Origin: Polynucleobacter sp. 71A-WALBACH
Lineage (GTDB): Bacteria; Pseudomonadota; Gammaproteobacteria; Burkholderiales; Burkholderiaceae
NCBI RefSeq assembly: GCF_018882365.1
Contig: NZ_JACVOP010000003.1
Location: forward strand, 186,001-250,000
Length of the DNA: 64,000 nt
Direction: 5' to 3'
Shown here piece after piece: positions 8,462-18,168 of the stretch. How positions within the stretch are numbered: position 1 is the stretch's first letter; every line of letters starts with the position of its first letter. The notes under the pieces are model-generated. The model worked only from the letters and a program-made list of their open reading frames with translations. It ran no database searches and was not told where the DNA came from. A program made the position numbers and the translations under genes.

Positions 8462-10993
8462 ATGAAAAAAATCGCATTTTCAATCTGGCAGCTCAAGCCT
8501 GTGAAGTGGCTCCGTCGAATACGGGGTTTTAAGCTTGTCTACACCCCTTTGATAGCGATTGTGCTTTTTACCGTAGTCATGGGCGTCATCATGGGTACCC
8601 TGCAGCTTCAAGAAAAAAGCCAACAAGAAGCTGCATTATTCAGAGAGCTTTCATTTGCGAAGCAACGCATCCAATTGCGTTTTGCAAACAATACGGATGT
8701 ATTGCAATCGATCGGGCGAGACTACGTTAGCGCAGGAGACTCTGCGAAATTAAAAGAAAATGCCATTATTCAGGCAGAGAACCTCCTCCAAAGTAATCAT
8801 GAGATGGCCCAAATTGTTTGGATTAATGAAACAAATCAGCGCCAATGGAGGATTCCAGCAGATAACCTGAAAACCGATTGGTTTAATAAAGTGAATAATG
8901 CTGGGGCTATTAATCAGGCATTGAGAAAAACCCTTGAGCTCAGCACTGCAACCAATAGACCTGCATTCAGTCAATTCATTGCGCTTGAAGTTCCTAGTGA
9001 CGAGGTAATCTCAAAAGAAATTCGGAATGTATTTTGGCAAACAGTCCCTCAAATTTCTGGTAACGAAATTAAAGGTATGGTGGCTGTCTTGTATACAACC
9101 CAAGGCATGCTTGAGATGATCCCAGGCGAACTCAAAGGTCAATACCGCTTCACCTTAATCACTGATGACGATAAGGTCTTAGCAATTTCATCTGATAAGA
9201 ACACGCCTAAACGCGCCTTTAGTAATCAAACTAGTTTGGACATTGGGGTCCTAAGCCCTAATCTGAGTTTGCGGATTGATACCTACCCACCTGCTACCAA
9301 TTTAACTTTCAGAATGTTAATTGGTGTGGTGCTTGGCTTGAGCGCATTTGTGGTTTGGAGTTTATGGTCCGTCTTAAAGCAAATGCAGGTGCGTCAAGAA
9401 GCAGAAGCCAACTTACGCGCTGAAACTAATTTCCGTAGCGCCATGGAAAACTCTACTCCAGTAGGTATTCGTGCGCATGATATGAATAAGGCGATCACCT
9501 ATGTCAATCCTGCATTTTGTGAAATGACAGGCTGGACGGCCACAGAATTAATTGGTCAAAATCCACCCTTTGCCTTCTGGCCCGAAGGTAAGAGGGATGA
9601 GCTTACCGAAAAGATGAATAAGGCTCTCAAGACTGCATTGAGCCAAGAAAAGAAAATTGGTATTGAGGGCTCCATTCTGCACCGCAATGGATCCATCATC
9701 CAGACTCGAACTTTTATCTCGCCATTAATTAATGAAAATGGCAAACAAACGGGCTGGGTAACCTCGTTAATTGATATTTCTGAGCCGAAGAAAATTCGTG
9801 AAGAATTAGCTGCGTCACAAGAACGTTTCGTTACTGTTTTAGAAGGTTTGGATGCTGCCGTTTCCGTAGTCTCGAATGAAACTGGAGAGTTGCTGTTTGC
9901 AAATCGCTTTTATCGTGAACGATTTGGCAATTCGGCTAAAGGACATTTTGAATTAGCTGGTGGCAACATTGTTCAGAACACGATGCAAGAATTAACCGAG
10001 GGTTCTGCTGATCTTACGCCGGGCATTCCACCTTCTTCTCTTTATCAAGAATCAGAGTCAGAAGAAATTCAGCTTCTTGACGAATCCACCGGCACCTCAA
10101 AATGGTATGAGGTACGTCGTCGCTTTGTTCCTTGGGTTGATGGGCAATTAGCACAACTCTTAATTGCAACAGATATTACGATTCGTATCGAAGCGGATGA
10201 TTTAGCGCGGCAACAAGATGAACGCATGCAATTTGCTAGTCGTCTCACGACCATGGGTGAAATGGCCTCCTCCTTGGCTCACGAATTAAACCAGCCGCTT
10301 GCCGCAATTTCAAACTACTGCATGGGTGTTGCAAAAAGATTGCAGGGCAATTTAGATCCCACCTTGCAAAAAGATATCCTCCCGGCGCTAGAAAAAGCTT
10401 CTGATCAGGCACATAGAGCCGGTACTATTATTCAGCGGATCAGGGGATTCGTGAAACGGAGCGAGCCTCAGCGTAAATCTTGTGACATCTCCGAAATCAT
10501 TAACGATGCTGTTGGCCTCGTTGAGATTGAAGCGCATCGTCATCGACTGAGCATTAGCTCTCATATTGCCGAGAACCTACCAATGGTAGATTTAGATCCA
10601 GTCCTTATTCTTCAGGTTCTGGTTAACCTCCTGAAGAACTCTCTGGATAGCGTAAGGGAGGTTTACCCCCTCTCCTCCAGATGGTCAGCACCTCCAGTCA
10701 AGATTTCAGCTGACTTGGATACAAGCACCTTCCCAGCCATGCTGCGCATTCAAGTTACCGATACAGGTGCTGGAATTGCAGATTCGGTAATTGAGCGAAT
10801 GTTTGAGCCCTTTTTCAGCACTAAAAATGATGGCATGGGCATGGGATTGAATATCTGCAGGTCCATTATTGAATCCCACCAGGGTCGACTTTGGGCCAAA
10901 AATCAGATGGATACAGAGCAAACTAAGCTTTCCGGCTGCACCTTTACAATATTGCTACCCCTGGAGAGTCCAGGATCTAAGAGTAATATTTAA
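8462..10993 (+). CDS. Membrane-bound PAS sensor histidine kinase
   Basis: 843-residue hybrid-free sensor kinase. One transmembrane helix lies at about residues 28-50 and a second at about 283-305, bounding a periplasmic sensor region of some 230 residues. Two PAS domains follow (about 320-445 and 450-575), then the HisKA box SSLAHELNQPLAAISNY (His near 607) and an ATPase domain with N-box LVNLLKNSLDS, DTGAGI and GMGMGLN. The kinase core is of the FixL/TodS/DctB type. It is followed after 33 bases by a FixJ-like regulator, surely its partner. The signal is unknown; its position opposite aceE suggests, without proof, a link to carbon or redox state. Confidence 0.9.
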   Translation: MKKIAFSIWQLKPVKWLRRIRGFKLVYTPLIAIVLFTVVMGVIMGTLQLQEKSQQEAALFRELSFAKQRIQLRFANNTDVLQSIGRDYVSAGDSAKLKENAIIQAENLLQSNHEMAQIVWINETNQRQWRIPADNLKTDWFNKVNNAGAINQALRKTLELSTATNRPAFSQFIALEVPSDEVISKEIRNVFWQTVPQISGNEIKGMVAVLYTTQGMLEMIPGELKGQYRFTLITDDDKVLAISSDKNTPKRAFSNQTSLDIGVLSPNLSLRIDTYPPATNLTFRMLIGVVLGLSAFVVWSLWSVLKQMQVRQEAEANLRAETNFRSAMENSTPVGIRAHDMNKAITYVNPAFCEMTGWTATELIGQNPPFAFWPEGKRDELTEKMNKALKTALSQEKKIGIEGSILHRNGSIIQTRTFISPLINENGKQTGWVTSLIDISEPKKIREELAASQERFVTVLEGLDAAVSVVSNETGELLFANRFYRERFGNSAKGHFELAGGNIVQNTMQELTEGSADLTPGIPPSSLYQESESEEIQLLDESTGTSKWYEVRRRFVPWVDGQLAQLLIATDITIRIEADDLARQQDERMQFASRLTTMGEMASSLAHELNQPLAAISNYCMGVAKRLQGNLDPTLQKDILPALEKASDQAHRAGTIIQRIRGFVKRSEPQRKSCDISEIINDAVGLVEIEAHRHRLSISSHIAENLPMVDLDPVLILQVLVNLLKNSLDSVREVYPLSSRWSAPPVKISADLDTSTFPAMLRIQVTDTGAGIADSVIERMFEPFFSTKNDGMGMGLNICRSIIESHQGRLWAKNQMDTEQTKLSGCTFTILLPLESPGSKSNI

Positions 10994-11026
10994 CTTTCGT
11001 GTTTTGATTTACCTGTGAGAACTAAT

Positions 11027-11674
11027 ATGAACGTCAGCACCGCTAGCAAACCCAACCAAGCCGAAGTGGTTTATGTAGTCGATGATGATGAGGCGGTTCG
11101 CGACTCCCTCACCTGGCTTCTCGAAAGTAATGGCTATGTCGTTCGTTGCCACGCTAGTGCGGAACGCTTTTTGCAATCCCTGCAAAGCACAGATAAATCA
11201 ACCATCTCTTGCGCCATCCTCGACGTCCGCATGTCAGGCATGTCAGGTCTCGAATTACAAGAACGCTTGATCAGTGAAAACCTGCCAATGCCAGTTGCCT
11301 TCATTACTGGTCACGGCGATGTCTCTATGGCAGTTTCTACAATGAAACGTGGCGCAGTGGATTTCATTGAAAAGCCTTTTAAAGAAAATGATCTCTGTGG
11401 TTTAGTCGATCGCATGCTTGCAAAAGCGCGCATTGATTACTCACAAGCAAGTCAACGCAAGATTACTCAGAGTCTCTTAAGCAAACTGACTGGTCGTGAG
11501 CGTCAAGTGCTTGAGCGTATTGTTGCTGGTCGCCTAAACAAACAAATTGCGGATGATCTAGGTATCTCCATTAAAACTGTAGAGGCTCACCGCGCCAACA
11601 TCATGGAAAAGCTGAACGTCAATACCGTTGCAGACCTCCTTCGCTTAGCGCTATCAGATCCACAACCTAATTAA
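11027..11674 (+). CDS. Two-component response regulator, FixJ/NarL-type (LuxR HTH)
   Basis: 215-residue regulator. The receiver domain shows the acidic pair in VVDDDEAVRDS, the phosphorylation site in AILDVRMSG, a T/S at FITGHGD and the conserved Lys in IEKPF. The output domain is a LuxR-type helix-turn-helix (LTGRERQVLERIVAG, then NKQIADDLGISIKTVEAHR). I placed the start at the ATG at 11027; an in-frame GTG at 11015 would add four residues. It follows the PAS kinase and precedes folD by 6 bases, so folD is probably co-transcribed. The target genes are unknown. Confidence 0.92.
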   Translation: MNVSTASKPNQAEVVYVVDDDEAVRDSLTWLLESNGYVVRCHASAERFLQSLQSTDKSTISCAILDVRMSGMSGLELQERLISENLPMPVAFITGHGDVSMAVSTMKRGAVDFIEKPFKENDLCGLVDRMLAKARIDYSQASQRKITQSLLSKLTGRERQVLERIVAGRLNKQIADDLGISIKTVEAHRANIMEKLNVNTVADLLRLALSDPQPN

Positions 11675-11680
11675 TTTCTC

Positions 11681-12541
11681 ATGCCTGCACAGCTACTCGA
11701 CGGCGTCGCCCTATCTAAAAAAATACGCACTGAAATTGCCGCGCGTGGCGCAATAGTTACCGCCAAAGGTGTGAGGCCTGGTTTAGCGGTGATTGTTGTT
11801 GGCGAGAATCCTGCTAGCCAGGTTTATGTCAGAAATAAAGTGAAGGCCTGTGAAGATGTGGGCTTTCATTCTGTGCTTGAGCGCTACTCAGTGGATTTGG
11901 GTGAAGAAGAATTACTTGCTCGCATTGCGACACTCAATGCTGATCCTTCGATCCACGGCATCTTAGTTCAACTCCCTCTTCCAGAACATATTGCAGCTGA
12001 GCGTGTATTAGAAGCAATTGCACCAGAAAAAGATGTCGATGGTTTTCACGTAGCCAATGCAGGCGCCTTAATGGTTGGTCAACCCGAATTCAAGCCCTGC
12101 ACACCCTATGGCTGCATGAAGATCCTCGAGAGTATTGAATACCCCATTCGTGGTGCGCGTGCAGTGATCGTTGGGGCCTCTAATATTGTTGGCAAGCCAA
12201 TGGCGATGCTCTTGCTTCAAGCGGGGGCTACTGTCACTATTTGCAATAGCAAAACGCGTGACTTAGCGCATCACACTAAAGATGCCGATATTTTGGTAGT
12301 TGCCACCGGTAAACCCAAAATGATTACTGGTGACATGGTGAAGCATGGTGCCGTTGTCATTGACGTGGGTATTAATCGTATGCCTGATGGTAAGCTGTGT
12401 GGCGATGTGGATTTTGATGCTGCCCAATACGTTGCTGGTTGGATTACTCCCGTACCAGGAGGCGTAGGGCCGATGACTATCACGATGCTCCTGATGAATA
12501 CCCTAGAGGCAGCTGAAAAAGCAGCTAAACCATCCAACTAA
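11681..12541 (+). CDS. folD: Methylenetetrahydrofolate dehydrogenase / cyclohydrolase
   Basis: 286-residue bifunctional cytosolic enzyme that interconverts 5,10-methylene-, methenyl- and 10-formyl-tetrahydrofolate with NADP. The catalytic Lys region [19 protein letters not shown], the folate motif QLPLPEH, the Rossmann motif [12 protein letters not shown] and the C-terminal signature [10 protein letters not shown] are all present. The length is normal for FolD. It is tightly linked to the response regulator upstream, an arrangement that appears to be common in Burkholderiales. Confidence 0.98.
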   Translation: MPAQLLDGVALSKKIRTEIAARGAIVTAKGVRPGLAVIVVGENPASQVYVRNKVKACEDVGFHSVLERYSVDLGEEELLARIATLNADPSIHGILVQLPLPEHIAAERVLEAIAPEKDVDGFHVANAGALMVGQPEFKPCTPYGCMKILESIEYPIRGARAVIVGASNIVGKPMAMLLLQAGATVTICNSKTRDLAHHTKDADILVVATGKPKMITGDMVKHGAVVIDVGINRMPDGKLCGDVDFDAAQYVAGWITPVPGGVGPMTITMLLMNTLEAAEKAAKPSN

Positions 12542-12598
12542 TCGCTTTACAAATCCGCCTAGTTGGCAAAATTTTCCTCCGTCCATTAAGCTATAGGG

Positions 12599-14734
12599 AT
12601 GACTACATCAACATTCCCAAAGCCTTCTACTGAACTCCAAAAGAATCCACTAATCTCTTTCGGAAGAGGCATTTGCGACTACTCCGAAGTAAAGCCTTCT
12701 GACATTGCGCCTGCAATTGATTTTCTACTAGAACAAGCTCAACATGCTGTAGATCATGCGGTTGACCCAACTACTCCTGCAAAATGGAATGACCTAGTGG
12801 AATCTCTCGAGGATGCTACTGAATCTTTAGGTAGATCTTGGGGGGTCATCCCCCACCTCAATAGTGTTGCAGATACCCCAGAACTTCGAGCAGCCTATGG
12901 CGAGATGATGCCCAAGGTCACTGCATTCTTCTCTAGCTTAGGTCAAAATTTAGCGCTGTACCAAAAATTCAAAGCTCTTAATCAGAGCGCTGGTTTTGCA
13001 AAGCTATCTACCGCACAAAAAAAGGTCATTGAAAACTCATTAAGAGATTTTCGCCTGGGTGGCGCAGAGCTTCCCGATTCACAAAAGCCCCGCTTCGCAG
13101 CAATTCAAGATGAACAAGCGCTATTAGGTAAAGCATTTTCAGATCATGTATTAGATGCAACAGATGGATTCATTCATGTAGTTCACGATCTGACCGAGCT
13201 AACAGGATTGCCAGAAGATGCTATCGCTGCAGCGTCCGATCTGGCTAGGCAGAAGAATCTTCAAGGATGGGCATTTTCATTACACTTTCCGTCCTACTAT
13301 CCAGTCATGCAGTATGCAGAAAATCGGTCACTGCGTCGTCTCATGTATGAGGCCTATGTGACCCGAGCTTCAGAACTAGCGCCACAATACGCCAAAGGCA
13401 AGCTCGATTGGGACAATACACAAAACATGCTTGAGCAACTTCGTTTACGAGATGAAGAAGCCCATATGCTTGGACTGGCTAATTATGCCGCTTTAAGTAT
13501 CACCCCCAAGATGGCTAGTAGCGTCGAAGAAGTTGATCTCTTTCTAACTGATTTCGCCCGCAAGTCAAAACCCTTTGCACAGCGTGACTGGGATGAACTT
13601 GGTGAGTTTGCTAAAACTGAACTTGGAATTGCTGATGGAATTCAGCCTTGGGACACTGCATTTGCTGCGGAACGCTTAAAGCAGGCACGTTACGCCTTTT
13701 CTGAAAATGAGCTCAAGCAATATTTCCCGCTTCCAAAAGTATTGGAGGGATTATTTGGCGTGATTCAAACTCTTTTCGAAGTGCAGATTAAGAAAGCAGA
13801 CTTACCAACCTGGCATCAGGATGTGCAATCTTTCTCCGTCAGCAATGCCGCGGGACATGTCCTGGCCTACTTCTATTTAGACCCTTATGCCCGCCCTGGG
13901 AAACGTGGTGGAGCCTGGATGGATGATGCGCGAGGTCGTCGCGAACTGCCTAATGGAGAAATTCAAATACCAGTTGCTTATCTAGTATGTAACTTTGCTC
14001 CCCCTGTCACAGTGGATGGTGAGTTACGCCAACCCACCATCACCCATGATGATGTGATTACGCTCTTTCATGAGAGCGGACATGGCTTGCATCACCTCTT
14101 AACCCAAGTTACCGCCTTAGGTGTCTCTGGCATTAACGGCGTCGAGTGGGATGCCGTGGAATTGCCGAGTCAATTCATGGAAAACTTCTGCTGGGAATGG
14201 GAAGTGCTTGAAAAAATGACAGCCCATGCGGAAACAGGCAAGCCGTTACCCCGTGAGCTCTTTGAAAAGATGCTAGCTGCAAAAAACTTCCAAAATGGCC
14301 TAATGACCTTACGTCAAATTGTGATGTCTTTAACGGACTGGAGATTGCATTCACGCTTTGATGCAAAATCCGCTCAGGGCCAAGCAGTGCTCAATGTATC
14401 TCGAGAAATCGCCGCAGAATTTAATGTGATCCCGCAACCGGAGATCTCTCGCTGGATTAATACCTTTAGCCATATCTTCGCTGGCGGGTATGCGGCTGGA
14501 TACTACAGTTACAAGTGGGCAGAGGTTCTATCTGCAGATGCCTATGCTGCTTTTGAAGAGGCGGCAAAGTTGACTGGTAGTGTTTTAGATGCGGAAACTG
14601 GAAAGCGCTATCGCACAGAAATTTTAGAAGTTGGAGGCAGCCGCCCTGCTGCGGAATCCTTTAGGGCATTTAGAGGCAGGGAACCAAACGTAGACGCATT
14701 GCTACGTCATGGTGGTTTAAGTGCTCCAGCCTAG
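12599..14734 (+). CDS. prlC: Oligopeptidase A, M3 family zinc metallopeptidase
   Basis: 711-residue cytosolic peptidase that degrades oligopeptides, including cleaved signal peptides. The zinc motif HESGH (HExxH) lies in LFHESGHGLHHLL, with the family's following Glu region 'GVEWDAVELPSQFMENF'. The C-terminal block 'HIFAGGYAAGYYSYKWAEVL' is typical of M3A peptidases. Length matches PrlC/OpdA (about 680). It ends head-to-tail against xth: the two stop codons are adjacent and sit within a short palindrome. Confidence 0.95.
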   Translation: MTTSTFPKPSTELQKNPLISFGRGICDYSEVKPSDIAPAIDFLLEQAQHAVDHAVDPTTPAKWNDLVESLEDATESLGRSWGVIPHLNSVADTPELRAAYGEMMPKVTAFFSSLGQNLALYQKFKALNQSAGFAKLSTAQKKVIENSLRDFRLGGAELPDSQKPRFAAIQDEQALLGKAFSDHVLDATDGFIHVVHDLTELTGLPEDAIAAASDLARQKNLQGWAFSLHFPSYYPVMQYAENRSLRRLMYEAYVTRASELAPQYAKGKLDWDNTQNMLEQLRLRDEEAHMLGLANYAALSITPKMASSVEEVDLFLTDFARKSKPFAQRDWDELGEFAKTELGIADGIQPWDTAFAAERLKQARYAFSENELKQYFPLPKVLEGLFGVIQTLFEVQIKKADLPTWHQDVQSFSVSNAAGHVLAYFYLDPYARPGKRGGAWMDDARGRRELPNGEIQIPVAYLVCNFAPPVTVDGELRQPTITHDDVITLFHESGHGLHHLLTQVTALGVSGINGVEWDAVELPSQFMENFCWEWEVLEKMTAHAETGKPLPRELFEKMLAAKNFQNGLMTLRQIVMSLTDWRLHSRFDAKSAQGQAVLNVSREIAAEFNVIPQPEISRWINTFSHIFAGGYAAGYYSYKWAEVLSADAYAAFEEAAKLTGSVLDAETGKRYRTEILEVGGSRPAAESFRAFRGREPNVDALLRHGGLSAPA

Positions 14735-14741
14735 TTAGGCT
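14728..14741. terminator. Palindrome over the two facing stop codons of prlC and xth
   Basis: AGCCTA (14728-14733) and TAGGCT (14736-14741) form an inverted repeat containing the TAG of prlC and abutting the stop of xth; TTTAATTT follows on the plus strand. It could act as a weak two-way terminator in the absence of any spacer. The stem is short. Confidence 0.4.
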
Positions 14742-15580
14742 TTAATTTCCGCAATCACGGGGGCGTGATCCGAAGGCTGCTCCCAAGTACGAGGCTCTTT
14801 ATCGATCAGACTCGCACTGCATTTTTCTTTGAGTGCAGCGCTTAGTAGGATGTGATCAATTCGCATTCCAGCATTACGTCTAAAGCCCATCATTCGGTAG
14901 TCCCACCAGCTAAACGATTTAGGCGCCTGTTCGAACATTCGATAAGAATCTGTCAATCCTAAATTTAATAGCTGCTGAAATGCTGCTCTCTCTGGTGGCG
15001 ACACCAGATTCTGACCAATCCACTTGGCAGGATCATGGACATCTTCATCACTCGGTGCGATATTGAAATCACCTAAAAGAGCTAAACGACTATTTTGGGC
15101 CAGCTCTTCTTTTAACCAATTTTCCAGGGCTTTGAGCCATCCCAATTTATAAATAAACTTGTCGCTATCAGGAGACTGGCCATTGGGGAAGTAAGCCGAT
15201 ACCAGACGAATGGGTTGCATTCCTTTAAAGCAGATCGTGGCCGCCAAGATGCGCTGCTGTTCATCTGTAGTGCCAGGAATATTTCTAATCGGCTTTAGAA
15301 AAGTGGTTTCATAATCTGTTGCAATTGGGGCTAAGGCAGCGCGACGCACAATGATGGCGACACCGTTATAAGTCTTTTGACCAGCAGCAATACTGATATA
15401 TCCCGCTTCCTCAAGCTCTTTATGCGGGTATTTATCATCTGTGATCTTGAGCTCCTGAAGACAAAGCGCATCAATAGGCTTATTTGCCCGCTCTTGATCC
15501 TGCAGCCATTTCAGGGCATGGGGTAAGCGTACCTTGAGAGAATTCACATTCCAGGCAGCTATCCTTACCGACTCAACCAT
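14735..15580 (-). CDS. xth: Exodeoxyribonuclease III
   Basis: 281-residue AP endonuclease / 3'-5' exonuclease of the EEP superfamily, for base excision repair. Motifs: the N-terminal RIAAWNVNSLKVR, catalytic CLQELK, LLGDFNIAP, and the C-terminal RIDHILLS and PSDHAPV. The ATG at 15580 is supported by homology and overlaps the end of ntrC by 8 bases (ATGGTTGA contains both signals), suggesting translational coupling. It is the last gene of glnA-ntrB-ntrC-xth. A repair gene in a nitrogen operon is probably a positional arrangement rather than a functional one. Confidence 0.95.
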   Translation of the reverse strand: MVESVRIAAWNVNSLKVRLPHALKWLQDQERANKPIDALCLQELKITDDKYPHKELEEAGYISIAAGQKTYNGVAIIVRRAALAPIATDYETTFLKPIRNIPGTTDEQQRILAATICFKGMQPIRLVSAYFPNGQSPDSDKFIYKLGWLKALENWLKEELAQNSRLALLGDFNIAPSDEDVHDPAKWIGQNLVSPPERAAFQQLLNLGLTDSYRMFEQAPKSFSWWDYRMMGFRRNAGMRIDHILLSAALKEKCSASLIDKEPRTWEQPSDHAPVIAEIKA

Positions 15581-17024
15581 CAATACCGAGCTCCTGCAAT
15601 TTACGAGTAATCGTGTTTCGACCAATGCCAAGACGCTGCGCCGCTTCAACGCGTCTTCCGCGAGTAACCTCTAATGCAGCTTGCAGTACTGCTTTTTCAA
15701 ACTTAGAGCATAGAACGTCATACACCTCAGCGTCACCATCTTGCAGCATCTTGACTGCTAAGCGCCCTAAACCGCTCTCCCAATCCACGGAAGCACCCCT
15801 AGCTGGAACTTGAGCCGAAGGATTGGATTCACCTTGTAATAAGACTGGATGCTCTCCTGCCTCGGCCAAAATATCGGCAGGCAAATCACTTACCCCAATC
15901 ACGTTCGAAGGAGTCATCACTGTTAACCAGTGACAAAGATTTTCAAGTTGGCGCACGTTACCAGGAAAAGGCATGCCGCTAATTTCCTTTAAGACATCAT
16001 CGGATAGTTTTTTAGGCTCGACTCCCAAAGACTTTGCACAAGACAACATGAAATGCCGAGCTAGTACCGGGATATCTTCGGCGCGTTCACGCACTGGCGG
16101 CATCCGCAAACGAATCACATTTAAGCGATGCAATAAATCTTCACGGAAAGCTCCCGCGGCAACTCGAGCCTCTAAATTTTGGTGGGTCGAAGCAATAATG
16201 CGTACGTTCGCCTTAATTGGATCCTGACCGCCAACGCGATAGAAATGGCCATCGGTTAAGGCGCGTAATAGCCTGGTCTGAAGATCAAATGGGATATCGC
16301 CGATTTCATCTAAAAATAAAGTGCCGCCATCTGCCTGCTCAAAACGCCCACGACGTAAAGTCAAGGCTCCAGGAAATGCACCGCGCTCATGACCAAATAA
16401 TTCTGATTCTAATAAATCCTTAGGAACTGCAGCGGTACTGAAGGCCATAAAGGGGCCTTTAGCGCGAGGACTATGCTTATGCAACGCTTGTGCCACCAGC
16501 TCTTTACCCGTGCCAGATTCGCCAGTAATTAAGACTGTTGAGTGAGACTGGGCCAAGCGTCCAATAGCCCTAAAGACTTCTTGCATTGCTGGAGCTTGAC
16601 CGATGATCTCGGTTGAATCTTGTCTCCAACCATTCATCTCTTTATTGCCGGATTGGTTGCGCTCACTCTGCTCCATTGCGCGACGAATTAACTCGATAGC
16701 CTTGTCGATATCAAATGGCTTGGTGAGGTACTCAAAAGCACCACCCTGAAAAGACGAAACAGCTGAATCTAAATCAGAGTACGCAGTCATGATGATGACT
16801 GGCAAAAGTGGATGAGTTTCTTTTACGTTTTGCAAAAGATCCAATCCATTACCGCGCGGCATCCGAATATCAGAAATCAACACTTGCGGAGCATCCTTCT
16901 CCAGTGCATTGAGCACGTCATTGGGATTAGAAAAACTCTTATGAGGAATATTCTCGCGAGTAAGCGCTTTCTCAAGCACCCAACGAATAGATTGATCATC
17001 GTCCACGATCCATACGGGTTTCAT
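15573..17024 (-). CDS. ntrC: Nitrogen regulation response regulator NtrC, with an altered GAFTGA loop
   Basis: 483-residue sigma-54 activator. The receiver has IVDDDQSIRWVLE and phosphorylatable Asp52 (LISDIRMPRGNG). The AAA+ domain has Walker A GESGTGKE, Walker B GGTLFLDEIGD and 'REDLLHRLNVIRLRMPPVRER'. The C-terminal Fis-type helix-turn-helix is 'RVEAAQRLGIGRNTITRKL'. The sigma-54 contact loop reads GAFPGA at residues 215-220, so the normally invariant Thr is Pro218 (codon CCT, 16373-16371). The rest of the domain is canonical. It overlaps ntrB by 4 bases and xth by 8. Identity as NtrC is firm; the effect of the substitution is not known. Confidence 0.96.
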   Translation of the reverse strand: MKPVWIVDDDQSIRWVLEKALTRENIPHKSFSNPNDVLNALEKDAPQVLISDIRMPRGNGLDLLQNVKETHPLLPVIIMTAYSDLDSAVSSFQGGAFEYLTKPFDIDKAIELIRRAMEQSERNQSGNKEMNGWRQDSTEIIGQAPAMQEVFRAIGRLAQSHSTVLITGESGTGKELVAQALHKHSPRAKGPFMAFSTAAVPKDLLESELFGHERGAFPGALTLRRGRFEQADGGTLFLDEIGDIPFDLQTRLLRALTDGHFYRVGGQDPIKANVRIIASTHQNLEARVAAGAFREDLLHRLNVIRLRMPPVRERAEDIPVLARHFMLSCAKSLGVEPKKLSDDVLKEISGMPFPGNVRQLENLCHWLTVMTPSNVIGVSDLPADILAEAGEHPVLLQGESNPSAQVPARGASVDWESGLGRLAVKMLQDGDAEVYDVLCSKFEKAVLQAALEVTRGRRVEAAQRLGIGRNTITRKLQELGIDG

Positions 17025-18157
17025 AATGCTTTCTCCTGCCTACGGTAAGGAATTTGAATATGGAAATCGGTTCGCCCAGGACGGCTGTCACAAGCGATAA
17101 AACCTTGATGCTGCTGCACAAAAGTTTGAGCTAAGGTGAGGCCAAGACCGCTGCCCCCATCTCTGCCTGAAACTAATGGAAAGAAAATGCGCTCACGTAT
17201 ATCTTCCGGAATACCTGGGCCGTTATCAATCACGTGTAAATCCATCGCCATCTTGTAACGCTGCCGAGAGATGGTGACCGAGCGGGCTACCCTCGTCTTC
17301 AATTCAATTTGAGCAATGCCTTGGTGTATTTCTTCTGAAAGAGCTTGAGCGGCATTGTGGGCGATATTCAAGACCGCTTGAATCAACTGCTCCCTATCAC
17401 CCAAAACCTCGGGAAGACTGGTGTCGTAGTTACGGATAATCCGCAAGCCTTTCGGAAACTCTGCCAAGACCAAACTGCGAACACGCTCTAAGGCCTCATG
17501 GACATTAAACGATTCCATGGCGTGCGCTTTACGATGTGGCGCTAATAATCTATCAACTAAGTTCTGCAGTCGATCCGATTCTTTGATAATGACCTGAGTG
17601 TATTCACGTAAGCCTTTCTCTGGAAGTTCAAACTCCAGCAGTTGAGCTGCGCCCCGAATACCACCCAAAGGATTTTTAATTTCATGCGCTAAGTTACGCA
17701 TTAGCTGTTTATTTGCTTCTACTTGCTGAGTTACACGCTCATCGCGCTCACTTCGTAACTGCTGATCAATCGGGAACCATTCCATCATGATGAGGGTTGG
17801 GTCTTCAAGACTCGCGACCACCACGTGTGCAGGAATCGACTCCTGATGAATGCTACCTGGCAAAGAATGCAAGACCATCTCTTGGCGTTGAGCAGGGAAG
17901 TGCCCTGCCTTTACCTCTTCAATCATGTGATTTAAGGATTCACTAGACCCAAATAGGTCGCGCACAGACTGACCCTCAAGTGATTTTCGTGAAAGATCCA
18001 GCGCAGACTCTGCAGCGGGGTTCACATAAACCAATTGTTGGGTCTCAGCCTCAAATACCACGATGGCATTAGGCATCTGATCAAGCAATGTCGGAAAAAA
18101 AGGAGCAGCCGAAGCTGCCCCTTTGAACGAATTGCGCAACAGACCTGCGCTCAACAT
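17021..18157 (-). CDS. ntrB: Nitrogen regulation sensor histidine kinase NtrB
   Basis: 378-residue soluble kinase/phosphatase that responds to PII and controls NtrC. An N-terminal PAS domain (about 25-90, 'LLDQMPNAIVVFEAETQQLVY') precedes the H-box RNLAHEIKNPLGGIRGAAQLL and the ATPase motifs NIAHNAAQAL, DNGPGIP and GGSGLGLTLAQ. There is no membrane segment, as in NtrB generally. It lies 11 bases downstream of glnA, and its stop overlaps the ntrC start by 4 bases, so it is translated as part of the glnA-ntrBC operon. Confidence 0.96.
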   Translation of the reverse strand: MLSAGLLRNSFKGAASAAPFFPTLLDQMPNAIVVFEAETQQLVYVNPAAESALDLSRKSLEGQSVRDLFGSSESLNHMIEEVKAGHFPAQRQEMVLHSLPGSIHQESIPAHVVVASLEDPTLIMMEWFPIDQQLRSERDERVTQQVEANKQLMRNLAHEIKNPLGGIRGAAQLLEFELPEKGLREYTQVIIKESDRLQNLVDRLLAPHRKAHAMESFNVHEALERVRSLVLAEFPKGLRIIRNYDTSLPEVLGDREQLIQAVLNIAHNAAQALSEEIHQGIAQIELKTRVARSVTISRQRYKMAMDLHVIDNGPGIPEDIRERIFFPLVSGRDGGSGLGLTLAQTFVQQHQGFIACDSRPGRTDFHIQIPYRRQEKAL

Positions 18158-18168
18158 GTCTCCTTCGC

